Source: TH-plancto1 sp031431195 | Lineage (GTDB): Bacteria > Planctomycetota > Planctomycetia > Planctomycetales > Planctomycetaceae | Direction: 5' to 3' | Assembly: GCA_031431195.1 (NCBI GenBank) | Contig: JANPCU010000176.1 | Location: 1 to 64,000, forward strand | Length of the DNA: 64,000 nucleotides | Part shown: piece by piece, positions 34,001-42,459 of the stretch | How positions within the stretch are numbered: position 1 is the stretch's first letter | Layout of the letters: the number at the start of each line of letters is the position of its first letter | Translations under genes and position numbers: made by a program | The notes under the pieces: model-generated | Told to the model about the DNA's origin: nothing | Database searches by the model: none | Seen by the model: the letters and a program-made list of their open reading frames with translations, nothing else

Positions 34001-36782
34001 TGGCCTCAACCAGACGCTCTCGCTCCGACCGCATCAGGTCGATGCGGTCTGGCGGGGGATGAGTGCGGGGAACACACTGCTGGCTCATACAGTCGGGGCG
34101 GGTAAGACGTTCACGATGGCTGCCACCGGCATGAAGATGAAGCAGGCGGGCCTCATTCAGAAGCCGATGTATGTCGTCCCCAATCACCTGCTGGAGCAGT
34201 TCTCCCGCGAGTTCATGCAACTCTATCCGAACGCCCATTTGCTGGTCGCAGCCAAGGAAGACCTGACGCGGGATCGTCGCAAATTCCTGACCGCGAAGAT
34301 CGCCAGCGGTCAGTGGGACGGCATCATCGTGACTCACAGCAGCTTCGAGCGGATCGGCATGTCCCGCGGATATCAGGAGAAATTCCTGCTCGAACAGATT
34401 GAGAGTTACGACCAGTTGCTGTGCGAGTACGCCGGTCAGCGGGGTCAGCACCGCAACCTCATCAAGACCATCGAGAAGCAGAAAGCAGGGCGAGCCGAAC
34501 GCCTCAAGAACCTTCTGGCCGAAGACAAGAAGGACGACGGGCTGGTGTTCGACGAACTGGGGGTCGATCATCTCTTTGTCGACGAAGCGCAGTCGTTCAA
34601 GAATCTGGAGACGCCGACCAAGATGGATCGGGTGGCAGGCATTCAGACGGGTGGCTCGGAGCGGGCATTCGATCTCTTACTGAAATCGCAATATCTCAGC
34701 GAGCAACATCCGGGGCATGGAGTCACGTTTGCGACGGGAACACCGATCTCGAACACGATGGTCGAGATGTACACGATGCAGCGGTTCCTCGACCCCGCTG
34801 GCTTACGCAGCCGGGGGATCGAGCATTTTGATGCGTGGGCGGCGACATTTGGGGAAGTCGTCGAGACGCTGGAACTCTCCCCCGATGGAGCGGGGTTGCG
34901 TCCCCGCAGCCGCTTCGCCCGCTTCACGAATCTGCCCGAGCTGCAACAGATGTTCCGTGCGTTTTCGGATGTGCAAACGGCGGAGATGCTTGATCTGCCG
35001 CGTCCTCACCTGGAAGGCGACAAGGCTCACATCGTCGCCTGTCCAATGTCGCCCCAGCAGGTCGCGTTGCAGAAGCAACTGGTCGAACGCTACGAACGCA
35101 TTCGCAATGAACGGGTCGATCCGCGTGAAGACAACGCTCTGGCGATCACCACCGATGGTCGCAAACTGGCGACCGATGCGCGAATGCTCTCTGCCAACGC
35201 TCCGGACTTTCCCGAATCGAAAGTCAATCGGCTCGTGGAGAACGTCGTCGAGGTTTGGAAACGCACCGCAGCCACTCGCGGCACGCAGATGGTGTTTTCT
35301 GATCTCGGCATCAACCCGACGCCGTGGGGATATTCGCTCTATGATGAGGTGATTGAAAAACTCGTCGCAGGTGGAATCCCGCGTGACCAAATCGCGGCGA
35401 TGGGGGACGCCGAATCGGATGCCAAGAAACAAGCCCTGTTCGAGCGAGTGCGAAACGGCTCGGTGCGGGTACTGCTCGGCAGCACGCAGAAGATGGGGAC
35501 CGGGACGAATGTGCAGAAGCGGCTGGTCGCATTGCATCATCTCGATGCTCCGTGGAAACCCGCCGAGGTCGAACAGCGTGAAGGCCGAATTTTGCGACAG
35601 GGGAACGAGAACGCCGAGGTGTCGATCTATCGTTACGTGACCGCTGGTTCGTTCGATGCCTACATGTGGCAGGCCCTGGAAACCAAGGCGAAATTCATCT
35701 CGCAGGTGATGAGCGGCCACAACGCCACCCGTCGCGCCGATGACATCGGCGGACAGGAACTCTCGTATGCGGAAGTCAAAGCCATCGCCTCGGGCAACCC
35801 AGCTGTGCTGACCCTCGCCGAAGCCGACGCCGATCTTCAGCGGTTACACATCCTCAAGAAGAATCACCTCGATGAACAGTTCGTCGCCCGCCGGAATATC
35901 CGCGATCTGCCGACAACGATCAGCCGACTCACCGAGCAACTGGCCAATCTGTCCACAGATGCCGCCACCCTCGCGCAGCACGCCGATGATCCGCTCGTGA
36001 TCGCTGGCCGAACATGCCTTCCTGATGAAGCCATGAAAATGTTGACCAGCTCGCTGAATAGAATCCCCGAACGGGTGCGAGAGACTACCCGCGTGCCGCT
36101 GGGAACCTACCGTGGTCTCCGCTTCGGATTGGTTTTGCACACGAATCAATCCTCCGAGGTCTTCCTGGAAGGGGCGACTTCGCAGCACGCAGGATTATCT
36201 CGCGATCACCACGGCCCGCGAGCGATTTTGAATGCTCTGGAACGAATCACCAGCGAGACACGCAACGACTGCCAGAAACTGGAGCAGCACCTGTCGCTCG
36301 CACAAACCCAACTCCAAGACTACCAGTCCCGCCTCGGAAATGTGTTCGTCCATGCGTCCTACCTCGATGAACTCACCGACCTCCGCGATCAACTCAAAGT
36401 TCTTCTGTCCCACACGAATCACACTTCCACGGACGAGACCAATCAGGCGGCAACCGATGGCTCACCCGCAACTCCCGAGCCACCGACCGTCTCCGACATC
36501 GCAGCCAGAATCAAATCCCTCAAAGCCAGTCACGCCTTCGAATCCACTCCGCACCGCTCCGTCTCGCAACCCTCCACCGCCGAAGAACCCGTCACCACTC
36601 GCATCCGCCGCAAGACATCCATCCAACCGGCGTCCACTGGTCCAGAAACGACGCTCAGCGTTTCCGCCGCCAAAGTACCTCACCAAACTCACGAACCCGA
36701 TCTTGCCCCCGTTCTCACCAGCTTCCAACAACGCACCCTCCACCAACGCTCCCGCCCCGATCAAGCCCAAACTCCCGCCTGA
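31095..36782 (+). CDS. DarB-like giant DNA methylase-helicase
   Basis: The frame encodes 1,895 residues. The N-terminal ~180 are low-complexity. A methylase domain follows, with SAM motif ILEPGCGIGNFM (~314) and a modified catalytic motif GNVPF (~376, in place of NPPF/Y). The SF2 helicase holds Walker A HTVGAGKT (~1000), the DEAQ box LFVDEAQSFKNL (~1160), FATGTPISNTMVEMY (~1215) and QREGRILRQGN (~1495). The C-terminal ~250 residues are helical and then Pro/Ser/Thr-rich. Phage P1 DarB and many plasmid homologues share this order and protect incoming DNA from restriction. A similar role during transfer is inferred. The true start may lie later than 31095, because a plausible gene at 31210-31527 overlaps the low-complexity part in another frame. 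Confidence 0.85.
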   Translation: MSMRRKPPHKDQKSLFSLDNDSRAVNHPAAPQSTEDTPHAVQNDHSRTPAATAVAARTVTEERHAVGDTERTSVTTAGAASGVVGGVAGSDTGERTEPAHCNGVRTGPSGVGDESGDRLAASGSRTALPRRRDEVPPSSFVARVAPQRYSRSLFDPPSNQIAKPAPAAVTQNRPTIATTTGSARTLEPLASDSPPAIPLIASGEKSKARDLIAAIRTLQFIEQEHRPATADERNTLARFAGFGPVALSLFPDPVTGRFKDEGWRSLGEELQGLLTSEEYDSAKRTTFNAFYTSPTVITAIHEAIGRLGIPDGATILEPGCGIGNFMSYGQPGQRFIGIEMDAISGRIAKACHPQHDIRIENFRDTNLPTNRIDAVVGNVPFADLKLDHRGQKLALHDYFFAKSMDALRPGGVIGLVTSRFTLDKQNAAVRDLLAEQADFVGAIRLPSDAFKREGTAVVTDIVFLRKRVPGEPARPVDPDWLQTAPLRIEGHDFPINRYFINHPEMVLGTLSRQDTLYGSEGFSVVGSGNLQSDLQRAIQQLPKFEPIKVTAESHTAAPAFVPPPAERHVSEGSFFVNQQRVVHQVTEGQGVPVVYGGTTLRADGTMTGQRISALIELRDQARRVLQSQNEGWPVEPRDQARTDLNRTYDRFVRAYGPINHTTFGHTKDGTVIRRMPNLVKFREDPDAMLVMSLEDYDDATGRATKAAILLRDVVGKIPPVTHVPTAEAGLLVSLNQRGRVELEFIRQLYGKSEPEIIEELGDLIYCDPVSKAWETADVYLSGNVRAKLATAAIAVPEYARNAAALRAVQPDDVLPGEIDANLGAPWIPATDVQAFAADLFHVDPSSVPVGHLMQDAVWNVEPDYRAERSVAATSDYGTARANGTWLLGLALNMKSPTIYDTLHDGTREVKTVNQTETLAAREKQKLIKEKFRAWVFTDSDRTERLVRLYNDTYNNLRPRQFDGSHLDFPGLNQTLSLRPHQVDAVWRGMSAGNTLLAHTVGAGKTFTMAATGMKMKQAGLIQKPMYVVPNHLLEQFSREFMQLYPNAHLLVAAKEDLTRDRRKFLTAKIASGQWDGIIVTHSSFERIGMSRGYQEKFLLEQIESYDQLLCEYAGQRGQHRNLIKTIEKQKAGRAERLKNLLAEDKKDDGLVFDELGVDHLFVDEAQSFKNLETPTKMDRVAGIQTGGSERAFDLLLKSQYLSEQHPGHGVTFATGTPISNTMVEMYTMQRFLDPAGLRSRGIEHFDAWAATFGEVVETLELSPDGAGLRPRSRFARFTNLPELQQMFRAFSDVQTAEMLDLPRPHLEGDKAHIVACPMSPQQVALQKQLVERYERIRNERVDPREDNALAITTDGRKLATDARMLSANAPDFPESKVNRLVENVVEVWKRTAATRGTQMVFSDLGINPTPWGYSLYDEVIEKLVAGGIPRDQIAAMGDAESDAKKQALFERVRNGSVRVLLGSTQKMGTGTNVQKRLVALHHLDAPWKPAEVEQREGRILRQGNENAEVSIYRYVTAGSFDAYMWQALETKAKFISQVMSGHNATRRADDIGGQELSYAEVKAIASGNPAVLTLAEADADLQRLHILKKNHLDEQFVARRNIRDLPTTISRLTEQLANLSTDAATLAQHADDPLVIAGRTCLPDEAMKMLTSSLNRIPERVRETTRVPLGTYRGLRFGLVLHTNQSSEVFLEGATSQHAGLSRDHHGPRAILNALERITSETRNDCQKLEQHLSLAQTQLQDYQSRLGNVFVHASYLDELTDLRDQLKVLLSHTNHTSTDETNQAATDGSPATPEPPTVSDIAARIKSLKASHAFESTPHRSVSQPSTAEEPVTTRIRRKTSIQPASTGPETTLSVSAAKVPHQTHEPDLAPVLTSFQQRTLHQRSRPDQAQTPA
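31210..31527 (+). CDS. 105-aa helical protein overlapping the DarB-like gene
   Basis: MQYKTIILELLRQQRSLHER opens a frame (+1 relative to the DarB-like gene) that reads as a normal protein: Leu/Arg/Glu-rich helices, a TPGSEPSQLTAMAFELA helix and a C-terminal LCLDDAMKFLHRH. The DarB-like frame over the same bases is Ala/Thr/Arg/Gly-rich and disordered-looking. Small proteins beginning with YKTIILELL-like helices are known to me from plasmids and planctomycetes, but I cannot name a family. Either the DarB-like gene starts later or the two overlap. Confidence 0.6.
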   Translation: MQYKTIILELLRQQRSLHERLRKSDTLLETLNEQALRLRERHLEWLAVLLEATPGSEPSQLTAMAFELARAEWETSLATDSLPADLEPLCLDDAMKFLHRHSSPE

Positions 36783-37144
36783 CTCCACCCGGCCCTCGGC
36801 CTCCGTGGGTCGGGTCTCCCCTCCGAATCGAACCCTGTTCGTTCGCCCCAAGCCACGCATTTTGGCGGACGGAACAAAACCTTCCCCAAACGGGGAACGG
36901 GCGGTCCAGGACTGGCCCGCAGGAGGGCACCGCTCTGCACAAGCGAGTCCCCGAGCGCGGAAGAGTGGGAGGCAGCCCAGCGGCCAGCGCGGCCCCGATC
37001 CTAGACCGCCCGTGGGGTGTCCCCCCGCTTCATGCCGTCAGGCGAACAACAGCGCCGCAGGCGACCGAATGTCAGGCCAAAGGCCGCAGCACCAGCGAGC
37101 CGCAAGGGGCGTCTCGCCGTTCCTCGCAGAGAACCGATTTTTTC
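36783..37144. other. Non-coding gap with a short hairpin
   Basis: No gene is supported. TTCCCC-AAAC-GGGGAA at 36882-36897 is a possible terminator stem without a T tract. G+C falls at the right end, where the low-G+C cargo operon begins. Confidence 0.45.
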
Positions 37145-37173
37145 TTGACATCAACACATCACAAATGTACGAT
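37145..37173 (+). promoter_or_regulatory. Consensus-like sigma70 promoter of the cargo operon
   Basis: TTGACA (37145-37150), exactly 17 bases, then TACGAT (37168-37173). The expected transcription start coincides with the ATG at 37179, so the first gene may be leaderless. This promoter separates the four-gene operon from the plasmid transfer genes upstream. Confidence 0.6.
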
Positions 37174-37178
37174 GAGAA

Positions 37179-37496
37179 ATGGATGAGAAAGAACCCCCAA
37201 AGGGAAAGCCCCCACCACTTGACGAGTCGCCGCTCGCAAGGTTGGCGGATTTGTTCGGATTGATCGGAGGGCTGCATGAGCAAGAAAAGATTTCGCTCGA
37301 CGAACGCAATGACCTATTGTCCAGAATCTATGACAAGCTCCTTCAAGAGTCGTTTCCAAGAACACAGTTCACTAATCCTGGGCAGTCTCTGTACACAGCA
37401 ACTGCTATCGTCGATGCGATCACCGCAAGCACGATACGCCAAATAACCCAAATGCATCCTGGAATCATCATTGGCACGCTTCCCCTCCACCGCTGA
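37179..37496 (+). CDS. Small first gene of the candidate defence operon, 105 aa
   Basis: MDEKEPPKGKPPPLDESP begins a hydrophilic, Pro-rich N-terminus; residues ~20-55 form one or two helices (LARLADLFGLIGGLHEQEK, then LDERNDLLSRIYDKLL) and the rest is mixed. No family was recognised and no catalytic motif is visible. It has no ribosome-binding site but sits at the predicted transcription start. It is 18 bases from the ASKHA gene, so co-transcribed. It could be a regulator or adaptor of the downstream ATPases. Confidence 0.6.
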   Translation: MDEKEPPKGKPPPLDESPLARLADLFGLIGGLHEQEKISLDERNDLLSRIYDKLLQESFPRTQFTNPGQSLYTATAIVDAITASTIRQITQMHPGIIIGTLPLHR

Positions 37497-37514
37497 CCTG
37501 AAGCAACTAAATCA

Positions 37515-38606
37515 ATGTCTCCAACTGAAGTGGCCATTGGCATCGGAAGCACGCACCTGTCAAGCAGCGCATATGTGCTCAACATTGGGACTGGCGAGCT
37601 ATACAAAGTAGATGGAAGGTCATTAAACAAGCATGCGATTCAAGAGAATGAATTCACCTCTCGCCTTCTGACGCTATACTCGGACCTAAACCGATTGACC
37701 ACGTACGCTGGCTTCGACTTGCGGCAATGCACTGGACATGTCACCATAAGCCTCCCGGGTGTTGCGTTGCCAAACCAACAGCGGAGCGCCCTTGTTCATT
37801 CTCAGAGTGTCTTTCGAGGCCCTCGGGTCGGCATCTCGATTCTTGACGACACGTGGGCTACCTACTATGCAGAGTCTCTCTCAATGACTGGGATCAGCGC
37901 AATCGCTGGAGTTGGAGCATCCGTGTGCATAGCGGATCAGGGTTTTCGTCTACATGAAAACTACAAAATGGATGGCTGGGGTCCAGTGATCGGTGATTTC
38001 GGAAGTGCCTTTGATATTTCTGTGAACTACTTCCGAACGTTAAACCGCAAAAAGGACTCAACGCCAGAAGTCAACTGCACCATTTTCCCATTGATCAAAG
38101 AGCTATTCTCGAAAACGGATTTTGTTCTCAGTTCGCCATCTCATGTGCAGAATTGGTGTGATGGCGTGGCTGCGAGCGTTGGATCTGAGTGGCGGGCACC
38201 ATTTTCGCTGACAGCAAAGGCGATATCGTATGCGGCGGATGCACCAATGGGAACAAACAGCGATGCGAGGACTCTCATCATAGATGCGGCAGCACGTTTT
38301 TCTGAGACGGTCGTCTTGGCTGTAAAGAGAGCCTTGTCATTCGATGTTGCACCGAAGAGCATCGTAATACACGGTGAAATGATTTCTTGGTCTTGCTTGT
38401 ACACGGATGTGCTCAAGAGTAGGGTGTATTCACAAGTTGGAGTTCCGCTGGTATACTCCAGATTCGGACCTGCCATTGGCGCTCTCCTTTGGTCTTGCTT
38501 TCGCGACAATGTAGAATGCCTTCCCGATCGAATTCACCTCCGGAACCCCGATGCGATTGATCTCGAGTATCTCCAATCGGTCAGGACTAGGGCACTAGAG
38601 ATGTAG
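37515..38606 (+). CDS. BadF/N-acetylglucosamine-kinase-like ASKHA protein, probably catalytically altered
   Basis: This 363-residue protein has an ASKHA layout: a phosphate-1-like strand-turn AIGIGSTHLSSSAYV (~7-21), CTGHVTISLPGVAL (~73-86), AIAGVGASVCIADQ (~130-143), WGPVIGDFGSAFDIS (~154-168) and KSIVIHGEMI (~282-291). This matches the BadF/BadG/GlcNAc-kinase group. The Asp expected in the first motif (DGGGT) is absent, and the Glu of GDEGS is Phe, so normal phosphotransfer is doubtful; nucleotide or sugar sensing is a possible remaining role (inference). It is the second gene of a same-strand operon with a PIN-like and an ATPase gene. G+C is clearly lower than that of the transfer genes. 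Confidence 0.7.
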   Translation: MSPTEVAIGIGSTHLSSSAYVLNIGTGELYKVDGRSLNKHAIQENEFTSRLLTLYSDLNRLTTYAGFDLRQCTGHVTISLPGVALPNQQRSALVHSQSVFRGPRVGISILDDTWATYYAESLSMTGISAIAGVGASVCIADQGFRLHENYKMDGWGPVIGDFGSAFDISVNYFRTLNRKKDSTPEVNCTIFPLIKELFSKTDFVLSSPSHVQNWCDGVAASVGSEWRAPFSLTAKAISYAADAPMGTNSDARTLIIDAAARFSETVVLAVKRALSFDVAPKSIVIHGEMISWSCLYTDVLKSRVYSQVGVPLVYSRFGPAIGALLWSCFRDNVECLPDRIHLRNPDAIDLEYLQSVRTRALEM

Positions 38607-38633
38607 GCATCGCTATCAGCATAGGAGCTACGC

Positions 38634-40580
38634 ATGAATTCTCCAAAATCTTCAGGGAACTCCGAACTTGCTAAGCGAGCGTTTGGAAGCAATGACTTAC
38701 AGACGCTTACGGCTTCAATGCTGACTGACAAGAAGGTACTTCGTAGGCTCTACGCGAGAGTATCCGACACTGCTTCGAGATACGATATGGCTATTCAGAT
38801 GTTCTCATTTTTGCCGAGCAACAACTTGTGTGTGCTTCTGGATTTTGATGTCATTCATTCTTACATCACTCCAGAAAAAGACCGTCTGGATGATCGTGAA
38901 AGCATGGAACAGGCTGCACATATAGCTCACTTTTTTGAAAGAGCGACGGTTCCCTACCAACTTGCTCATGGAGCCGTTCGTGATCTACGGCGATTCTTGG
39001 TTAGATACAGCCCCTTCGTCAACTTGTCAACAGAAGAGGAATGCGACAGTCTGCTGCAACAGATTATGGATATTACCAAGAAGAGCGTTAAGGAAGTCGA
39101 CGTTGTAAATGAGTATGAAGAGTGGAAGGCCGCTGTGGAAGCGTCGAAGCGAAGTGACTGCGTTGAGGATCGAGTGCTTGTCCGAAGATTACATACCGTG
39201 CTGTTTGGCTCGCCAGCCACACTGAGTCGATTCCGTGGAGTGGTAGGGGGCTACAACGATGCGCTTGCGGTGCGTTTTGCTCGTTCGTTGGATGATCTGT
39301 TCCAGACAGAGAAGAAGCGCACTCGTCAAAGGCTTGGGCGTTCTTCTGACATCGAATCCCATCGACATAAGTTCCGTGCCGTTGAACGCAACGATGGGAT
39401 CAATCTTGCCACAGCATGTCGGCTGAACAGTGATGCCAAGTCTTCTAACGATGAGTCAGAGCCACACTATGTGGTTCTCACTAAAAGGGAAGATGTTTAC
39501 AATATTTCGTGCGATTATATCGACGATCCGCGGAACGATTGTGACTACCGATTTGCAATGCTGCCATCGCAAATGTATTGGCTAGACATCACCGGCTTCG
39601 TAAATTGGGGAGATGCTGTATGCGAGTCGGCGGAAGTATGCAAGGAGTCATTGAACGACCTGGCGAAATCATTACGAGTTCAAATGCGGAATGTAAATTA
39701 CGGCGGAGCAGAATGGCTGCCTGTATCGCTACGCAATGCAATGACACGATGGTCTTCCGAAGTAAATGCGTTTACCCTCCTAGACATTGAGCAGAGCGTT
39801 TCGGAGTCCAGATTCATACCATCCGGAGATAAGGATTCACTTGAGTCAGAGAGCTTCTTTAAACTGCTGTTAAACATTCGTTCGATAGCGATCTCCGCGC
39901 CGATTCGTGCATTTGTGTCGCGAGCGAGTATGGATAATGGTCGTGCTTCGTACGCGATATGCGATGATTCGCCCGGAAGGACAGGATGGCTATGCGATCT
40001 GATTGTAGGCGACAGCGGCAGGTGGACTGTACTTTTTTCAGTGCATGGAAACTTCTTTTCATTTGTCAGAGCCTATGCAATGCTCATGTCGGAGTGCGAT
40101 TCTCCTGCCGTAGCCGATCCAGTAGATGTGGTGTGTTGCGGCCCAGAGGGTCACTTTGAGGGAAATGGGATTCGTGTCACAACCTCCTATGGAGTACTTT
40201 GGTATGTCGTTTCTGGATCAGTGAGCACTATTCCCAGCCGCATAGACTCTTTGTCAAAGCTTGCTGCCGAAGCTACCCAATTGCTGACAAGAGGTAGGGA
40301 CACAGTGTCTGCCGCAACAGAGGAAAGACGCGAGATCGTACCGCGAGTCCTCTCAATTGCTGTTATTAGTGATCCGTATGAAGTGGAGTTCTCTCTCCAG
40401 CCATCCGATGGGGAAAATCGCAAGTTTTGTGTTCTTCGTGGTCGCGGGAAACTGCTGGGTAAGGTCGCGGCATTTGTTCATTTGTTGGGGGCCACATTGC
40501 TACCGGAGGAAACCCTTCAGGACATGCTTGCGTGCAGAGTGAATGGGAATCCGAAACCAAGAGGAGATCTCCATGATTGA
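38634..40580 (+). CDS. Large protein with cryptic PIN-like nuclease domain
   Basis: AGGAG seven bases before the ATG supports this start. The 648 residues match no family I know. Residues ~64-290 show a stretched PIN pattern: NNLCVLLDFDVIHSYI (D70, D72), a helix VPYQLAHGAVRDLRRFL (D117), a long inserted helical part, then NDGINLATACRLN (D254) and YVVLTKREDVYN (D287), which correspond to the four acidic positions of PIN nucleases. The C-terminal half (~300-640) is a mix of strands and helices of unknown fold (IPSGDKDSLESESFFKLLL, CDLIVGDSGRWTVLFSVHG). The likely role is the RNA- or DNA-cutting effector of the operon. It overlaps the next gene by eight bases. Confidence 0.65.
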   Translation: MNSPKSSGNSELAKRAFGSNDLQTLTASMLTDKKVLRRLYARVSDTASRYDMAIQMFSFLPSNNLCVLLDFDVIHSYITPEKDRLDDRESMEQAAHIAHFFERATVPYQLAHGAVRDLRRFLVRYSPFVNLSTEEECDSLLQQIMDITKKSVKEVDVVNEYEEWKAAVEASKRSDCVEDRVLVRRLHTVLFGSPATLSRFRGVVGGYNDALAVRFARSLDDLFQTEKKRTRQRLGRSSDIESHRHKFRAVERNDGINLATACRLNSDAKSSNDESEPHYVVLTKREDVYNISCDYIDDPRNDCDYRFAMLPSQMYWLDITGFVNWGDAVCESAEVCKESLNDLAKSLRVQMRNVNYGGAEWLPVSLRNAMTRWSSEVNAFTLLDIEQSVSESRFIPSGDKDSLESESFFKLLLNIRSIAISAPIRAFVSRASMDNGRASYAICDDSPGRTGWLCDLIVGDSGRWTVLFSVHGNFFSFVRAYAMLMSECDSPAVADPVDVVCCGPEGHFEGNGIRVTTSYGVLWYVVSGSVSTIPSRIDSLSKLAAEATQLLTRGRDTVSAATEERREIVPRVLSIAVISDPYEVEFSLQPSDGENRKFCVLRGRGKLLGKVAAFVHLLGATLLPEETLQDMLACRVNGNPKPRGDLHD

Positions 40581-42051
40581 TCGAATCTGCCGAGTGGCGG
40601 GTGAAGTTACTCCACAGTCATTCGAGTCACTCATGAGACTGCGTGATTGTGCTCATGCGAAGTCATGGACAATAAGTCATGATGGTGTCCGAGTAGATGT
40701 AGCGGTTACTGTTGGATCGTCATGCGACAGTTCTGCCGCTAACCCAAAATGCCCAAACGCGTTCTCTTCGGCTGTTTGCGTTTATGCAGTGAGAAGGCCC
40801 GTCAGTAACGCTGAGGGCGAACGCCGTAATGCGATTGTTAGAGTCACACTTGGAGTAAGAGATGATGCCACGGTGGCATTTGTCGATCGCGGTGGTCAAG
40901 TGGTCAGGACAATATTGATAGAACTGTGTCCCGAAGGTCCGGTGCGCAATCAGAAGAATCTTAGTGTGTTTTCTCAGGCGTGTCAGATGACACATTGCGG
41001 AGACGGCGTGGCACGCGTTTCTGTCGTGGTCGAGGTGCTTGCTGAAGTCACGCTCAGAGAATCAAAGTATGGTAGCGTTACTGCCACGCACTATGTTGTC
41101 CACACGGTTGAGGACCGGCTGTTCGTCGAGTCACGGCATATTGGCACTGTGGTTACTCCAGCGAGCGTAATAATAGCGAGTAGAATGGACGAGCTTCAGA
41201 ATGGAAGCTTGCCACGACACGCGATTGTGGACTTGTCGTGGTTTGAGTGTGTACCAAACTATTTGCGTGTAGAGAGCAAGCAATACATGATGTCAGTAAA
41301 AGCGCTGGTTGATGAGTCAATGAATGTTCGAGAAGAAGTTGGGGGATTCTTGGTCTGGGGCAGGTCTGGAGTCGGGAAGACGAGCTTCTTTGTTGGTGCG
41401 TCTGAGAGCTTGTCGGGGGCGGAGTTGATTGACGGAAAGATCCAGGGATCTTGGGACGATAAATGGCAGAACCTGCAGAGATGTCTAAATGAAAAGCGAC
41501 CTGTCATTTTGTTTGTGGACGAGGCGGATTGCGAGCCTGCCGACAAGCGATTCTTTCAGGTCTTGTTGGACAAGATTGACGATCTGGTGAAATCTGGTGT
41601 CCCTTCTCTGGTCGTTCTTGCTGGAAGCGCTGTTGGCGGAATGTCACAAATGGTCGCGAAAATCGAGAACTCGGATCGTGGAATCGACGTTCTGACGCGG
41701 CTAGCCAAGCGTGTGTCTATTCCTGATTTGAGTTCTACAGAGGTTGTTGTCGCATTCTGTTCCGCATTGTTCAGACATGCGAAGAAGGGTGGTGTGTCTC
41801 TATCTCAGTGTTTTGTCGAATGGCGTCTAGCCTTGGCTCTTGCGGGGCAAGGTTTTGAGAATCTCAGAGATGTAGATAGAATGGCTAAGGAGGTCGCTCT
41901 GGCGAAGCAAATGAGAGGCATTCCTTGGTCTGTGTCTTTGGCTGACGTTGAATCGCTGGGCGTATTGAAGGCAGATGTACTGGAGATAGCTAAGAGCAGA
42001 ATAATCGTGGCCGAGTGGTGTGAACTTGTGTGGCATCGGACGAAGTCATAG
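40573..42051 (+). CDS. AAA/STAND-like ATPase with novel N-terminal domain
   Basis: The start ATG 40573 (MIDRICRVAGEV) follows GAGGAG; a start ten codons earlier is less likely. The 492-residue protein has an N-terminal ~250-residue beta-rich region of unknown family (AVCVYAVRRPVSN, VRVTLGVRDDATVAFVDRGG), then an ATPase: Walker A WGRSGVGKTSFF (~261-272), Walker B VILFVDEAD (~310-318), VVLAGSAVGG (~350) as a sensor-1-like strand, DVLTRLAKRV (~372), and a helical C-terminal lid. It overlaps the PIN-like gene, so expression is coupled. A regulatory or remodelling ATPase that gates the nuclease is the natural reading, but this is inference. Confidence 0.75.
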   Translation: MIDRICRVAGEVTPQSFESLMRLRDCAHAKSWTISHDGVRVDVAVTVGSSCDSSAANPKCPNAFSSAVCVYAVRRPVSNAEGERRNAIVRVTLGVRDDATVAFVDRGGQVVRTILIELCPEGPVRNQKNLSVFSQACQMTHCGDGVARVSVVVEVLAEVTLRESKYGSVTATHYVVHTVEDRLFVESRHIGTVVTPASVIIASRMDELQNGSLPRHAIVDLSWFECVPNYLRVESKQYMMSVKALVDESMNVREEVGGFLVWGRSGVGKTSFFVGASESLSGAELIDGKIQGSWDDKWQNLQRCLNEKRPVILFVDEADCEPADKRFFQVLLDKIDDLVKSGVPSLVVLAGSAVGGMSQMVAKIENSDRGIDVLTRLAKRVSIPDLSSTEVVVAFCSALFRHAKKGGVSLSQCFVEWRLALALAGQGFENLRDVDRMAKEVALAKQMRGIPWSVSLADVESLGVLKADVLEIAKSRIIVAEWCELVWHRTKS

Positions 42052-42195
42052 ATGGGCGTGGTGAATAATGCCCAAACAAAAGGGGTTGTTTGCACTGCTC
42101 CTGCCTCCCTGCCACTTCCGAATCCTGTTGACACGTCCCTCCCGTTGTGGCACTCCTGACTCGAAACGGGTGGTCACAGCAAACAGGGAGGTTGT

Positions 42196-42459
42196 ATGGA
42201 AAATGGTCGAGGGGTTCAGACATGGCGGGGGCAGATTGATTCGTCGGGGCGGTTGTTGATTCCGGCGGAGTCGCGGGCGGCGATGGGGTGGGAACGGGGG
42301 ACCGATGTCGTGCTGGAGTCGGATGGCGACAGCTTGCGGGTGCTGACGCTGGACCAGTTCACGCGCGAGGTACAGTCGATGTTTGGGCGGGTCGTGCCGG
42401 GTGAGCCGCTGTGGTCGGACGGTCTGGTAGAGGCTCGGAAACGCGAGGGCGAACAGTGA
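42196..42459 (+). CDS. AbrB/MazE-type antitoxin
   Basis: The 87-residue protein follows GGGAGGTTGT. Its core, GQIDSSGRLLIPAESRAAMGW (in two parts) then GTDVVLESDGDSLRVLTL, is the swapped-hairpin AbrB DNA-binding fold. It overlaps the PIN gene by four bases (GTGA). It should bind DNA as the antitoxin and operon repressor. TTGACA at 42128-42133 upstream may be its -35 box, but the -10 is poor. Confidence 0.85.
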   Translation: MENGRGVQTWRGQIDSSGRLLIPAESRAAMGWERGTDVVLESDGDSLRVLTLDQFTREVQSMFGRVVPGEPLWSDGLVEARKREGEQ

